18,755 nucleotides of DNA from Chrysochromulina tobinii (taxonomy: Eukaryota > Haptophyta > Prymnesiales > Chrysochromulinaceae), in assembly GCA_001275005.1 (NCBI GenBank), contig JWZX01003101.1, forward strand, positions 1 to 18,755, read 5' to 3'. The notes under the pieces are model-generated. The model did no database searches and was not told the DNA's origin. It saw only the letters and a list, made by a program, of their open reading frames with translations. Of the stretch, positions 1 through 8,360 are shown piece by piece (the first letter of the stretch is position 1; the number at the start of each line of letters is the position of its first letter). Made by a program: the position numbers and the translations under genes.

Positions 1-310
1 GGCCCGCCGGTGCGCACGGTCGGGTAAGAGAGGTGGGTGAGGTCGGCAGTGACTGAGTCGGCGCGACACCACACGTAGGGGAGAAGGGGACTCTGTCTCG
101 GCGGGGTGTGGAAGTGCGTGGAGAGTCCCGCGCCGCGCGCACGCCGCACGGCCGGCGCGCTGGGCCGAGGCGCCGCCTCCCTGGGTGTGCAGCTCTGGCC
201 GCGTCCCGCGCGGCGCCGCTCTGGCGTCTCGGCAGACTGCCTTTCACTGCGATTGGAGGCGCCCGCCACGACGCGCGTACAACATGGGCACATACTAGGG
301 TGAGGCCGAA
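1..310. other. Intergenic, no gene seen
   Basis: GC-rich sequence before the stop codon of the first gene. The only open frames are short, overlap each other in several frames and show no family resemblance. It probably contains the 3' flank of the TPR gene. No repeat or RNA gene was recognised. Confidence 0.5.
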
Positions 311-907
311 CTACCTATCCTCCATCGCCGCCGGTGGCGCCAATGATGACCGCTGCTGAAGAGCTATTTCCACTGCATCCTTCATGCCACGCGTCGCCCG
401 TGCGGCCTGCAATAAGGCGGCCTCAATGTGCTCCACCTCCTCACGCGCCTCTTGAGGATCCTCGCAGCCCAACGCGACCGCACGCTCCGCATTGTCCAGC
501 GCGAGAGTTGGCTCGCCCAAATTAAATTGAGCGCGTGCAAGCGTGAGGTGTGCATCGCCCCAAGTCGGGGCGCGTTCGACACTCCTCTGAGCGGCTTGGA
601 CGGCCTCAAAAAAACGATCCAAATGGATAAGCACCTGGGCGCGTTGCTCGTGCGCCGCCGCCGACGATGGATCGCGCGCCACGGCCTCGTCGAACTTTGC
701 CAGCGCCGCGTTCCAACGCTCGCCATCAGCGAGCACCGCACCTTGCTGCTGCAGCAGCCGTGAAAGGGCAACGTTGTCGAGGAGAAGCGCCGGAGAGCTC
801 GCCGCCACTGAGTTGAGTTCGTCTGCAAGTTCGTCCTCCTCGTTCTGAGCGTCGAATGCCGCCGCGTCGAGCCGGCGGCGCTTCGGCCGCTTGTTTCGGG
901 CGGGCAT
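311..907 (-). CDS. TPR protein, TTC33-like
   Basis: A 198-residue protein made mostly of three tetratricopeptide repeats at about residues 49-82, 83-116 and 117-150. They start with [19 protein letters not shown], then a repeat with [18 protein letters not shown], then [18 protein letters not shown]. The order and spacing match tetratricopeptide repeat protein 33 (TTC33), a small eukaryotic TPR protein of poorly known function; this is recognition by pattern, not a search. TPRs bind partner proteins. The N-terminus carries a basic stretch (NKRPKRRR, residues 5-12) that could be a nuclear localisation signal, followed by an acidic segment near residues 22-31. The ATG at 905-907 is the first in frame and the stop is TAG. 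No intron is needed. The next gene on the same strand, the mannosidase, ends 286 bp upstream, so each gene probably has its own promoter. Family is fairly sure; exact orthology is less so. Confidence 0.8.
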   Translation of the reverse strand: MPARNKRPKRRRLDAAAFDAQNEEDELADELNSVAASSPALLLDNVALSRLLQQQGAVLADGERWNAALAKFDEAVARDPSSAAAHEQRAQVLIHLDRFFEAVQAAQRSVERAPTWGDAHLTLARAQFNLGEPTLALDNAERAVALGCEDPQEAREEVEHIEAALLQAARATRGMKDAVEIALQQRSSLAPPAAMEDR

Positions 908-1193
908 GGCGAGGAAAACAGAACCACCTGTTGATCATGTGGATCAGAGATACGATGAGCACGCGTAAGCGACACGCGAGCGCCACAACGGAAATGCTTG
1001 TGCGGTCGCAGCACGTATGGCGAAAGTCGCATGGCTCACTGCGGCAGCACGGTCGAGGCTGGCGGGGATGGTGTGTAGCCGCTCCACGTCGCGCTGGATG
1101 CGCACCGGCGCGTGGAGTTAGAGCACACGAGGACGACGGCATTGCAATACCATCGGCCATGGTTAAAGCTGACATTATTTCGTGAAATCCCTT

Positions 1194-2912
1194 CTATTTA
1201 CCAAACTCCGCCACCTCAACCTCGTCTAGAAATGCCTCTGAGGGCCACCACGGCGGCCACAGGTCTGAACGCGGCGGCGATGTCGCTCCCGTGGCGTCGA
1301 CGGCCACGGCCACGCGAGCCGCCGTGACACCGTAACCGTCTGGCGTCTCGTCGTGAGCGTGCTCCTGTTCGCTCCCTGACGGAACCCGGCGCAGCGCCAG
1401 CACCGGCAGCACGTGCGCCTCAGTCGTCAGCACATGCGTCTCCAGGCTCAAGGCGGACGGCTCGGAGAAGAGCAAGTGGAGGTACTTGAGCGTCTCGGCG
1501 AAGAAGAACGACTCGAGCCGATTGCTGAGGGTCGGCCTGCTGGTGCTCGACAGCCCGGCGTAACCACCGTCGCTGGTGCGGCAGTGGCACTCGATGGCGT
1601 GCAGGACGCGAAGCCCGCGCTCCCTAAGCGGCAGCCGGTACGCCTCGACTGTTTCGAGCCGCCACAAGACAAAGAGAGATTCAACGTACTCGGGGCGTAG
1701 CGGCCATCGAGGGTCGATCACATCATAGTCGTGCGGCGGCGAGGGCTCACGATCACGATACGACTCGTCGTCCGCGTACTTGCGCCGCCACTCGATTCGC
1801 GCGGCGCGCACCGACGCCGCGGTCGAGAACGTCAGCCGCTCCGGACCGAGGCCAGTGGGTTGCCTCTCGTACAACTCAGTGCATGTCGAGAGGAGCTCGC
1901 GCGCAATTTCCCACTCGGCGGTGGCGTTGCTGCCGGCGTTGTTGTGAGCGCCGAGAGCGAGAAGCCCGGGCAGAAAGCAGCTCAGGTGCTCAAACGCATT
2001 CGCAGTGCGCGACCGATAAGACTGGGGTCTCCAGCCCACCTCGGATGCATCGGCTCTGGCGACAAAGAGCAAATTCGAGGGCTCCGAACGGCGCAGGAGC
2101 CGGCGCAAGCCGCCCAGCGCCTCCTCGTACATGCGCCGCAGCCGTTCGGGTCGGCGCCCTCCCTGCAGCCAACGCTTGAGCAACGTCTCATAAAAGGAGT
2201 CTGAGCCAGCACCGAATCCCACTTCGCGAGTCGCAGGGCCACCGGTGCGTGGCCGCATTCGCGACGGGTAGAGCCCATGCACCGACGGCAGCCGCCGCGC
2301 CGCCAAGATCGCGCCGTCAGCCAGCGTGGCGAAGCGCGGCTCACCGAGCAAATGCGCGAGCGCTGCGAACTCGAGCTGCACGGAGCCAAGCTCCGACAAA
2401 GGGATCGACTCGCCAAGATCGGACTCTGGGCATGAGGCGCGGCCGCTCGAGAGATGGACCGTGCAATAGGGAATGCCACTTGGCGAGGCGCTCAGGGCGG
2501 GCAGCAGCGCACGACCAAGCTGACCCGCCAGCGCAAGCAGCGCGGCATCCTCGCGAAGGGTGCATGCTCCAAGCAGTCCGCCAAGGACGCGGATGGTGAC
2601 CTCGAAGAACGGGACATCGCCACCGTTCATGATCTTACCCGGAAGGTTGTGGAGCAGCCATTCCCGTGATGTCTGATACGGCTTGTCGAGGCCAAGGAGC
2701 AGCATGGTATCGAGCGAGTCGGCCATGGTGACGGCGAGCCCACCCCAGTTGTCCCGAGATTCACGCGTGAGCGGCAAGAGCTCGTCACTTCCGAATGCAT
2801 ATGTTTCGTATGGTGACCACGCGAGCTGGAACATCTGTCGGACGCGGGTGCGAGCGCACAGCCAGCGATCCGGCGCGTCATCGGACGTCGAGCAAAGGAT
2901 GGTCGCGTTCAT
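1194..2912 (-). CDS. GH47 class I alpha-1,2-mannosidase
   Basis: A 572-residue glycoside hydrolase family 47 enzyme, which removes alpha-1,2-linked mannose from N-glycans in the ER or Golgi during glycoprotein folding control. Family blocks are seen in order: SRDNWGGLAVTMADSLDT (52-69), FFEVTIRVLGG (102-112), GSDSFYETLLKRW (236-248), EHLSCFLPGLLALGA (308-322), LRPEYVESLFVLWRLE (405-420), ESFFFAETLKYLHLLFS (467-483) and TEAHVLP (497-503). Catalytic acids correspond to E104, D238 and E408. T497 matches the calcium-binding threonine, and C312/C344 fit the conserved disulfide. About 65 extra residues follow the catalytic domain. Most ER and Golgi members have a membrane anchor; here homology begins near residue 20 and no anchor or signal peptide is visible. 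A TGA lies directly before the ATG (2913-2915), so the anchor is either absent or on an unrecognised upstream exon. It is head to head with the JmjC gene. FEHL replaces the more usual MDHL at 307-310. ER mannosidase I type is favoured over EDEM. Confidence 0.93.
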   Translation of the reverse strand: MNATILCSTSDDAPDRWLCARTRVRQMFQLAWSPYETYAFGSDELLPLTRESRDNWGGLAVTMADSLDTMLLLGLDKPYQTSREWLLHNLPGKIMNGGDVPFFEVTIRVLGGLLGACTLREDAALLALAGQLGRALLPALSASPSGIPYCTVHLSSGRASCPESDLGESIPLSELGSVQLEFAALAHLLGEPRFATLADGAILAARRLPSVHGLYPSRMRPRTGGPATREVGFGAGSDSFYETLLKRWLQGGRRPERLRRMYEEALGGLRRLLRRSEPSNLLFVARADASEVGWRPQSYRSRTANAFEHLSCFLPGLLALGAHNNAGSNATAEWEIARELLSTCTELYERQPTGLGPERLTFSTAASVRAARIEWRRKYADDESYRDREPSPPHDYDVIDPRWPLRPEYVESLFVLWRLETVEAYRLPLRERGLRVLHAIECHCRTSDGGYAGLSSTSRPTLSNRLESFFFAETLKYLHLLFSEPSALSLETHVLTTEAHVLPVLALRRVPSGSEQEHAHDETPDGYGVTAARVAVAVDATGATSPPRSDLWPPWWPSEAFLDEVEVAEFGK

Positions 2913-3096
2913 TCAGAATTCACGCGGCGGGGTTCTGTGAGGGGTGCACAGCCAATTTGTTCAGAGTCCGCCAAAGTTACTAGTATGTATCGTTCGGCTC
3001 CCCCCGATGTCTGTTTACGTCGAAACGGTCGATCCGATCTTTTCCGGCCGAAACCCTTTTTTGGCACAAGTTGAGTGCGCGCGACGAACCTCGCAC
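2913..3096. promoter_or_regulatory. Shared divergent promoter (GH47 / JmjC gene)
   Basis: 184 bp separate the two ATGs of oppositely transcribed genes. It contains a CCAAT (2952-2956) and the word agagtccgccaaagtta at 2963-2979, closely matched in the desaturase divergent promoter (agagtccgcaaatta from 7085). No TATA box was recognised. Promoter function is inferred from position. Confidence 0.5.
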
Positions 3097-4263
3097 ATGC
3101 ACGCACCGCGGCGGACGCTCGTTCAGCCGCGCTGGCAAAGCCTGTTACTCTTCAGCCTGTACCTGCCGTCGTCCGCCCATGCACTCTGCGAAGCGTGGTG
3201 CACTAACCCATGCGCCATGCTCAACGGCGATACAGAGTACGAATGCGGTGATTGCGATGAGCACTACGAATGCCGCCGATCAACCCTTGGTCCCAGGCCA
3301 CCCCTGCGGCCGGATCCGCCGTCGCCGTCCCCACTTCCAGCGCTGGATGAGCACATTACAGCGCCTGGTGTGCAGGGCGAACCGCCCACGTGCCAGCGCG
3401 TTTCGGCAAGTGAGCTCCGTGCACTCTCGTATGTAGAACGGGCACGCGTGCTATCCCGGCCCACGCTCATCACGGGGCTCATCGATAACTGGCCTGCGAT
3501 GCGAAACTGGTCGACGATCGAAGGGTTCCGAGAAGCCTTCGGCGATCATGGCGTGTTAATCAAGCGTGTCGTACCAGCATACAAGAAGCTCATCCAGATG
3601 GGCACTGGCGAGGACCCGAAGTCGACGCTCGTGCCCATTCGTGAGGCCCTGGAATCTCTCGACTCGAGCCGGCAGATGCACGTGGTGCTGTACGATTTCG
3701 AGTACGGCAACGCCGAGGCGGAGGAGGACTTCATCGGCGCGCTGCGCAAGGCGAGTGCCGACTGGCTCTGCCCTCGAGACGTGCTCGGGCGTGCTTGTGG
3801 GACTCTGGTGCTCAGCATGGGGGGCGCCCAGGAGGGCGTGCGCATGGCGACCCACGGGCTCGCGTGGATCGGGCTAGTGGCGGGGCGCAAGCTATGGTAC
3901 GTGGCCGACTCATCGGGCGATGCGCCCAAACCCGACAACCCGACCTGCCGAGACGGAGATCGGATTGAAATGCTGAGTTGGGGCAACCGCGTTGGAGTGA
4001 CACACTGCTTACAGCATGCAGGCGAGGTGATGGTGGTGCCGACAGCGTGGTGGCACGCCACGTGCAACCTCGAGCCGTTCACGCTCGGGCTGGGCGGCCA
4101 GGACTCGTGCGACATGATCGACTGCACACCGCCCGGCCCAGCCAATGAAGATCCCCATGCGTTGCACATGCGCAAGCGCTTCTGTCGCGACGAGCCAACG
4201 CGTCGCCGCGTGCTTCGGGCCGCAGAGCGGCGATGTCTACAGGGAAGCTCTCTTGAGGGTTGA
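3097..4263 (+). CDS. Secreted/ER JmjC protein with Cys-rich module, JMJD8-like
   Basis: The ATG at 3097 gives a 388-residue protein that opens with a signal peptide: basic residues, LLLFSLYLP, and a likely cut after SSAHA (residue 29). An ATG at 3007 would bury this signal internally, so 3097 is preferred. A Cys-rich module follows (C31, C35, C39, C50, C53, C59), then a Pro-rich linker (66-82), then a cupin/JmjC domain (about 97-335). Recognisable parts are LSRPTLITGLIDNWPA (119-134), THGLAWIGLVAGRKLWYV (252-269) and GEVMVVPTAWWHATCNLE (309-326). H253 and H320 sit where the two iron-binding histidines belong, but the usual H-x-D/E is H-G-L. This arrangement resembles the ER-lumenal JMJD8 type, where the same strand reads H-G with a following GRKRW block. 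Hydroxylase activity is therefore uncertain. There is no KDEL-type tail (ends SSLEG). It shares an upstream region with the mannosidase, fitting a secretory-pathway role. Confidence 0.85.
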   Translation: MHAPRRTLVQPRWQSLLLFSLYLPSSAHALCEAWCTNPCAMLNGDTEYECGDCDEHYECRRSTLGPRPPLRPDPPSPSPLPALDEHITAPGVQGEPPTCQRVSASELRALSYVERARVLSRPTLITGLIDNWPAMRNWSTIEGFREAFGDHGVLIKRVVPAYKKLIQMGTGEDPKSTLVPIREALESLDSSRQMHVVLYDFEYGNAEAEEDFIGALRKASADWLCPRDVLGRACGTLVLSMGGAQEGVRMATHGLAWIGLVAGRKLWYVADSSGDAPKPDNPTCRDGDRIEMLSWGNRVGVTHCLQHAGEVMVVPTAWWHATCNLEPFTLGLGGQDSCDMIDCTPPGPANEDPHALHMRKRFCRDEPTRRRVLRAAERRCLQGSSLEG

Positions 4264-4607
4264 TGAGGAGCTCGATATCAAACGCAGACTCGGACGCCGC
4301 TCGCACACCGTCGAGGGTGAGCGATGGGCTAGCTGGGTTGTGCAGCATGAAGCTGGTGGCGCGAAGCCGAAGACTGAACTCTAAAGTGCACGGAACAACT
4401 CGAACCGCAGCTGCTGTTGGAGCTCCTGCGCATGTAGTTTGATGACAGAAAGCCTCAGAACGAGGACACACAGGTAAAGCTGGCAGGTTGAATCCGTATT
4501 GAATCCGCATCGCGCGCGACCAAAATGCGTGTGTAATTATTCCAAACGAATCCTTTCATCCCCACAGCCGCGATCCTTCAACCCCGCACAATCTCGTCGC
4601 AGCAGCA
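4264..4607. other. Intergenic between two + genes
   Basis: 344 bp carrying the 3' flank of the JmjC gene and the promoter of the small plastid protein gene. GC content falls near 4525-4560 (gtgtaattattccaaacg). No gene or repeat was recognised; short frames here lack homology or composition typical of coding sequence. Confidence 0.5.
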
Positions 4608-5015
4608 ATGATGTTCGCCGTCCTCGCTCTCGCTCTCGCCAGCGCCTCCGCATACTCGCCGGCCATGGCGATCAACGCCGCTGCCGTTCGCGCACCGGCT
4701 GTGTCGATGAGCACGAAGTACGGTGACCCCGCGGTCAAAGGCATGAAGAAGAAGAAGGCGGCTACTGGTTCCACGCTTGGCCTCAAGGGCTACACCGTTG
4801 GCTCCCGCGCGCCCCCCATCTCGAAGGCGTCGGGCACCGTCGCCCAGTTTGGCTACGGCATTGACAACCTGTACGGCGGCGGCGCGAAGCGCGCGGTCGC
4901 GGCGCAGAAGGGTGGCAAGGCGAAGGCTGTCTCCAACTCCAACCTCAAGGGCTTGGCCCCGCTCGTCACCTTGCTTTTGGCGATCTTCGTCATCGGCGCG
5001 GGCCTCAAGCAATAA
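4608..5015 (+). CDS. Small nuclear-encoded plastid membrane protein, unknown
   Basis: A 135-residue protein starting MM (ATG at 4608 or 4611). It opens with a short hydrophobic signal (FAVLALALASASA) followed by YSP, the kind of signal-peptide cut used for entry to plastids of red-algal origin. A transit-like stretch without acidic residues ends at RAPAVSMS (28-35), a common processing region in such algae. The predicted mature protein is about 100 residues and very basic, with a lysine run at 47-50, YGGGAKRAVAAQKGGKAKA (89-107), and one membrane helix near the C-terminus (about 116-132, LAPLVTLLLAIFVIGAG) ending LKQ. The layout, basic stromal part plus one helix, suits a small thylakoid subunit or assembly factor, but no family was recognised. 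Codon use is strongly GC3-biased and very regular (GCC, GGC, AAG), suggesting high expression. Targeting is an inference from the leader. Confidence 0.78.
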   Translation: MMFAVLALALASASAYSPAMAINAAAVRAPAVSMSTKYGDPAVKGMKKKKAATGSTLGLKGYTVGSRAPPISKASGTVAQFGYGIDNLYGGGAKRAVAAQKGGKAKAVSNSNLKGLAPLVTLLLAIFVIGAGLKQ

Positions 5016-5410
5016 GCACTCCTTCTCTGCGTGGGGATGCCGGTGAACTGACTCGTCACAGGCATACTAAGTTGCGTGGACATGCGTCTCGCGCAGCGTG
5101 CATAGCGTATAGTGCACCGCGGGTCGCATACCGCCTGAGCTCAGGCGCATTTCTTTAGTGACCGAATCTTCAAAAGCACCCCGGGTGGGCAGCACCCTCG
5201 CGCAAGAGAGGAGAGTCGCACGAGCGCTCCTCCCTCGCGGCACGCGGGCCGCCCGGCGTGGGCGGGCCGGGACGCGGCCGGGCCCGCGGCCGCGTGGAAA
5301 ACGCGTATAACATGGCGTATATACGATATTAACTTTAACACTCCAGATATCAATCAGCATTATGTATATGAGATATTCGGATTTCGGTACAAGGATCGTG
5401 CTGCGCGGGC
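5016..5410. other. Convergent intergenic region with GC-rich and AT-rich blocks
   Basis: 395 bp between the tail-to-tail ends of the small plastid gene and the front-end desaturase. A very GC-rich, self-complementary stretch (about 5220-5295, containing ccgggcccgcggccgcg) is followed abruptly by an AT-rich stretch (about 5300-5395, with gtatatacgatatt and tatgtatatgagatattc). Probably 3' UTR and termination sequence for both genes. No coding region was recognised. Confidence 0.5.
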
Positions 5411-7066
5411 TCAAAATAAGGGCGTCGCAAGTAGAAATGCGCCAACGGGCGTACCAATGTAGGCGATGAGCGGCACATGCTCGGCGAGGCCTCCCGGCGG
5501 TGGCGGCTGCACCGCCCACAGGGGCGTGAGCTCGGGAGAGGAGAGCTCGAAGACACGCGCGATCGTGGTGCGCCATGCGTCTGAGAGGTCCTTGCGTGTA
5601 TTGAGCCGCACGCCGTGCCGCTCGCAGATCTGCGCGTACTCCTCGTAGAGGCTTGCAAAGTGGCAGCCGCACACGCTTGGCATCACGTGGTGCATGCTCT
5701 GCAAGTTCAGGGTGGCGGTGAGCTTTGGAACGAGCTCGGAGCCGATGGAGTAGTCCACGGCGGACTCGACCTGCCAGCGGAAGTAGTCGTCGGGCGCGCC
5801 GGTGGGTGGTTGCTGGCAGTCCTCTTGGACGTGGCTCACCTGCGTCATCACCGTCCAGATGGCGCCTGTGACGGCCCAGGGGTAGAGCCACAACAAGAAG
5901 CCCTCGAGCGCGTTCACCTGGCCGCTGAGCACGAGCAGCCACGGCCACACGAGCACAAACCCCACAGGCAGGAGCGAGAACAGAAACTCGGTCGGCTCGA
6001 GGGCAGCCGGTGTCGGCGTGATGAGGTTCGCGTACCATCGACCAGTCGACTTTTGCTGCAAGTTGCGTAGCGGCCAGAGGACGGCCATACCGAGGGTCGA
6101 GAAGTAGCCCTTGAAGATGAAGTTGAAGCCCGAGGCCGTCGCGTCCGTCTCGCAGCCCGGGTGGAGTCGAGAGGGTCGCAGGTGATGCAAGTCGACATCA
6201 AGGGCGTCGTCATTCGTGAATTGATGGTGCGAGAGGATGTGCTGTGGCCACCAGATGTACGGATTGTAGATGAAGGGCAGTCCGCAGAGCGCGGCCGCCT
6301 TGTTGACGGCGGGATTCGTGCTCAGCGTCGAGTGCGACGCCTCGTGCACCGTCGGTGAGAAGAGCAGCCATTGCGCAAACGGCAGCACGAGCGTCGCTGG
6401 GATCGAGGCTTGCACCCAGCCGACCAGGCACACGAGCCACAGGACGAAGGCGCCCCCGATGCGCACCCAATGCTCCGGCGTGGCCTTATAGTCGGCCGGG
6501 CTCGCAAAGTGCCGATGAAGCAGCGCCTTGAGGTCGTGCTTGAAGTCGGACTCGGCGACAGTGGCCATCGGCTGCTGCCAAGAAAGACCAGAAGCGGGCA
6601 CCGTCGGCCTCGGGTGCGCTCGAGGATCGCCGGTAGCGTATGCTGGCGGAGATACGAGCTGCACGACTCGCTCACCCACGTTCATGAAGGCGTCCATCGT
6701 CGTCGGAGCCTGCGACTCCATCGGCACCCTGTCAACCTTCGGCAGAATCGGCGGCACTGACTCACCTGCGGTGAGGCTGGCCTCGGCGACCTCTGGTAGC
6801 GCCTTTAGCACGCTGCTTGCCGTCTTGCCGCCAAAGAGATGAATGGTGTGGAACGCGCCGGTTATGTCATAACCGTCGGCCCACTCGAGGACGTACCGAC
6901 CTCCGGGGTGCTTGTCCGCCCAGCCTGCCACATCGTACCAGCGCCCGTCAATGCGAACAAGCAGCGGCTGCATGTTTGCCGGCGCTTTAGCAGGAGCTGA
7001 GGTCGGGATGCGTTGCAGAAGAGCCACAGATCCTTTCAAGAGCAGGATGGTCAAGGCGACTCGCAT
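5411..7066 (-). CDS. Cytochrome b5-fusion front-end fatty acid desaturase
   Basis: A 551-residue desaturase with its electron donor fused at the N-terminus, as in front-end (delta-4/5/6/8) desaturases that insert double bonds in polyunsaturated fatty acids. The cytochrome b5 domain (about 34-95) has the heme signature HPGG (53-56) and DITGAFHTIH (67-76) holding the second heme histidine. Histidine boxes are HEASH (241-245), HILSHH (276-281) and QSMHH (456-460); glutamine in place of the first histidine of box three is the front-end hallmark. Hydrophobic segments lie near 204-234, 322-332, 360-381 and 388-410. A linker of about 100 residues joins the two domains, longer than usual. The N-terminus is odd: a hydrophobic stretch (ALTILLLKGSVALLQR, 4-19) precedes the cytochrome domain, a possible secretory or plastid leader. 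The ATG at 7064-7066 is the first in frame. Substrate position cannot be told from sequence. It shares 100 bp upstream with a delta-9-type desaturase. Confidence 0.93.
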   Translation of the reverse strand: MRVALTILLLKGSVALLQRIPTSAPAKAPANMQPLLVRIDGRWYDVAGWADKHPGGRYVLEWADGYDITGAFHTIHLFGGKTASSVLKALPEVAEASLTAGESVPPILPKVDRVPMESQAPTTMDAFMNVGERVVQLVSPPAYATGDPRAHPRPTVPASGLSWQQPMATVAESDFKHDLKALLHRHFASPADYKATPEHWVRIGGAFVLWLVCLVGWVQASIPATLVLPFAQWLLFSPTVHEASHSTLSTNPAVNKAAALCGLPFIYNPYIWWPQHILSHHQFTNDDALDVDLHHLRPSRLHPGCETDATASGFNFIFKGYFSTLGMAVLWPLRNLQQKSTGRWYANLITPTPAALEPTEFLFSLLPVGFVLVWPWLLVLSGQVNALEGFLLWLYPWAVTGAIWTVMTQVSHVQEDCQQPPTGAPDDYFRWQVESAVDYSIGSELVPKLTATLNLQSMHHVMPSVCGCHFASLYEEYAQICERHGVRLNTRKDLSDAWRTTIARVFELSSPELTPLWAVQPPPPGGLAEHVPLIAYIGTPVGAFLLATPLF

Positions 7067-7166
7067 TTTATAATTATTCTGTAGAGAGTCCGCAAATTAG
7101 TCATTGGAAGATATATTATCGTACCGGTAAATCCCGTCCACATCATGTCGGCGACCTTTGTCCCAA
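7067..7166. promoter_or_regulatory. Shared divergent promoter of two desaturases
   Basis: Only 100 bp lie between the two ATGs. It is AT-rich against a GC-rich background, with tttataattattc next to the minus-strand start, a CGCAAAT word at 7091-7097, a reverse CCAAT (attgg, 7102-7106) and gatatattatcg (7109-7120). The agagtccgc block starting at 7085 recurs in the GH47/JmjC gap. Promoter role is inferred from position. Confidence 0.55.
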
Positions 7167-8360
7167 ATGGCGGCGACCATTTGGCGGAGCAGCGTTCAAC
7201 GCAGCCGCATCTTGCTGCCGCGCGCGTCAGCGTCTTGCGGCGGCTCACTGGCGCTGCGCACAAGTATCGAACCCGCGGTCGTGGCATTGGTGCGACGTGC
7301 CTCCACCTCGCCGGCACCACAGAATCAGAGTAAGGATGCATCACACATCCTCATGCCGAGCGTGTCGGCCAATGCAAACTGGCTTCTCAGGCCGATCAGC
7401 ACACCAGAGCAGCCGGCAACTCTCGACCGATTTATGGATCTGAAGCGCTTCATGGTCGCGTGCGTGTATCGAGGTGGGTCAGCGCCTTGGCCCATAAAAT
7501 TGCCGATGCCTGTATTTCTCCTTTCCTTTCACGCCGCCTCAGTCTACGCAGCCGGCTTGCTCGTGGTGCAGCCGCCGAGCGCGACGCTACTCGCTGGCGG
7601 CAGCTTCATGTACGCGCTGCTCATGTTTGGCATTTCGGGCGGTCACCATCGCTATTTTTCGCACCGCTCATACAAGACAAGCCGAGCGGCGCAGTTCGCG
7701 CTCGCGACGATTGGCTGCCTCGCCTTCCAGCGCGGCCCCATCTGGTGGAGCAGCCATCACAACTACCACCACCAGCACTCGGACACGGAGCATGATCCCC
7801 ACAGCCCGGTCACTGGGTCGGTGTTTTGGGCTCATTGTGGCTGGTACTGGGCATCTGCGCAGTACGATGCGCCGCTTGAGGCGTACTCTCGCACGTGGCG
7901 CAAGTACCCGGAGCTGCTATTGCTCGATCGGCTGCACTTTGTGCCCGGGCTCGCGCTCGTTGGCTCGCTCTATGCGAGCGGCGGCGCGGAGGCTGCCCTG
8001 TGGGGTTTCGTGGTACCGGTCACGTGCTGCTGGCACGGCATCTTCGCCATCGGCAGCGTGGCCCACGGCGCTTTCGGAAGTGGGACGCGACCGTTTGCGA
8101 CGCGCGGCCCGGACCAGTCGACGAACGTGCGCTGGCTTGCACTGCTCACGTTCGGCGACGGCTGGCACAACAATCATCACGCATTCCCTTGGTCGGCTCG
8201 GCACGGCCTCAGCTGGCACGAGTGGGATCTCACGTACGCCATCTTGAAGGGGCTCGAGCGAGCAGGGGTGGTTTGGGGCCTGGCGGTGCCGACGCCCGAG
8301 CAGATTGAGCGTGCAAAGGCCAATGGGGCGATCGGCGGCGCGGATCGAAAGCACAGCTGA
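7167..8360 (+). CDS. Delta-9-type acyl desaturase, paralog 1
   Basis: A 397-residue membrane fatty acid desaturase from the ATG at 7167; the frame is open slightly further upstream but without another ATG. The three histidine boxes are HRYFSH (161-166), HNYHH (198-202) and HNNHH (334-338), as in stearoyl-CoA desaturase, plant ADS and bacterial DesA-type enzymes that put the first double bond into saturated acyl chains. The downstream block WHNNHHAFPWSARHGLSWHE resembles the bacterial/cyanobacterial branch most. Membrane segments lie near 114-134 and 142-160. The NSxxH motif, whose Asn and His help hold the second iron in stearoyl-CoA desaturase, reads GSVAH (296-300): His is kept, Asn is lost. 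The first 50 residues are rich in Arg and Ser with no acid until position 36 and end VRRASTSPAP, a mitochondrial-type presequence; a second ATG at 7353 would remove it. The paralog lies at 11450. Specificity is not inferable. Confidence 0.92.
   Translation: MAATIWRSSVQRSRILLPRASASCGGSLALRTSIEPAVVALVRRASTSPAPQNQSKDASHILMPSVSANANWLLRPISTPEQPATLDRFMDLKRFMVACVYRGGSAPWPIKLPMPVFLLSFHAASVYAAGLLVVQPPSATLLAGGSFMYALLMFGISGGHHRYFSHRSYKTSRAAQFALATIGCLAFQRGPIWWSSHHNYHHQHSDTEHDPHSPVTGSVFWAHCGWYWASAQYDAPLEAYSRTWRKYPELLLLDRLHFVPGLALVGSLYASGGAEAALWGFVVPVTCCWHGIFAIGSVAHGAFGSGTRPFATRGPDQSTNVRWLALLTFGDGWHNNHHAFPWSARHGLSWHEWDLTYAILKGLERAGVVWGLAVPTPEQIERAKANGAIGGADRKHS

Noticed and set aside
382-1032. 216-residue minus-strand frame overlapping the TPR gene, plus other long frames antisense to or shifted from real genes
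   Set aside because: Arg/Ser-rich composition typical of shadow frames in GC-rich DNA; the overlapping frames carry clear family motifs instead.
2944-3096. Longer start for the JmjC protein (GTG at 2944 or ATG at 3007)
   Set aside because: These would place the signal peptide inside the protein; the ATG at 3097 gives a standard leader.
7145-7333. ATG at 7145 as the start of the first delta-9 desaturase
   Set aside because: It is in another frame and ends at 7333; the desaturase frame's first ATG is 7167.
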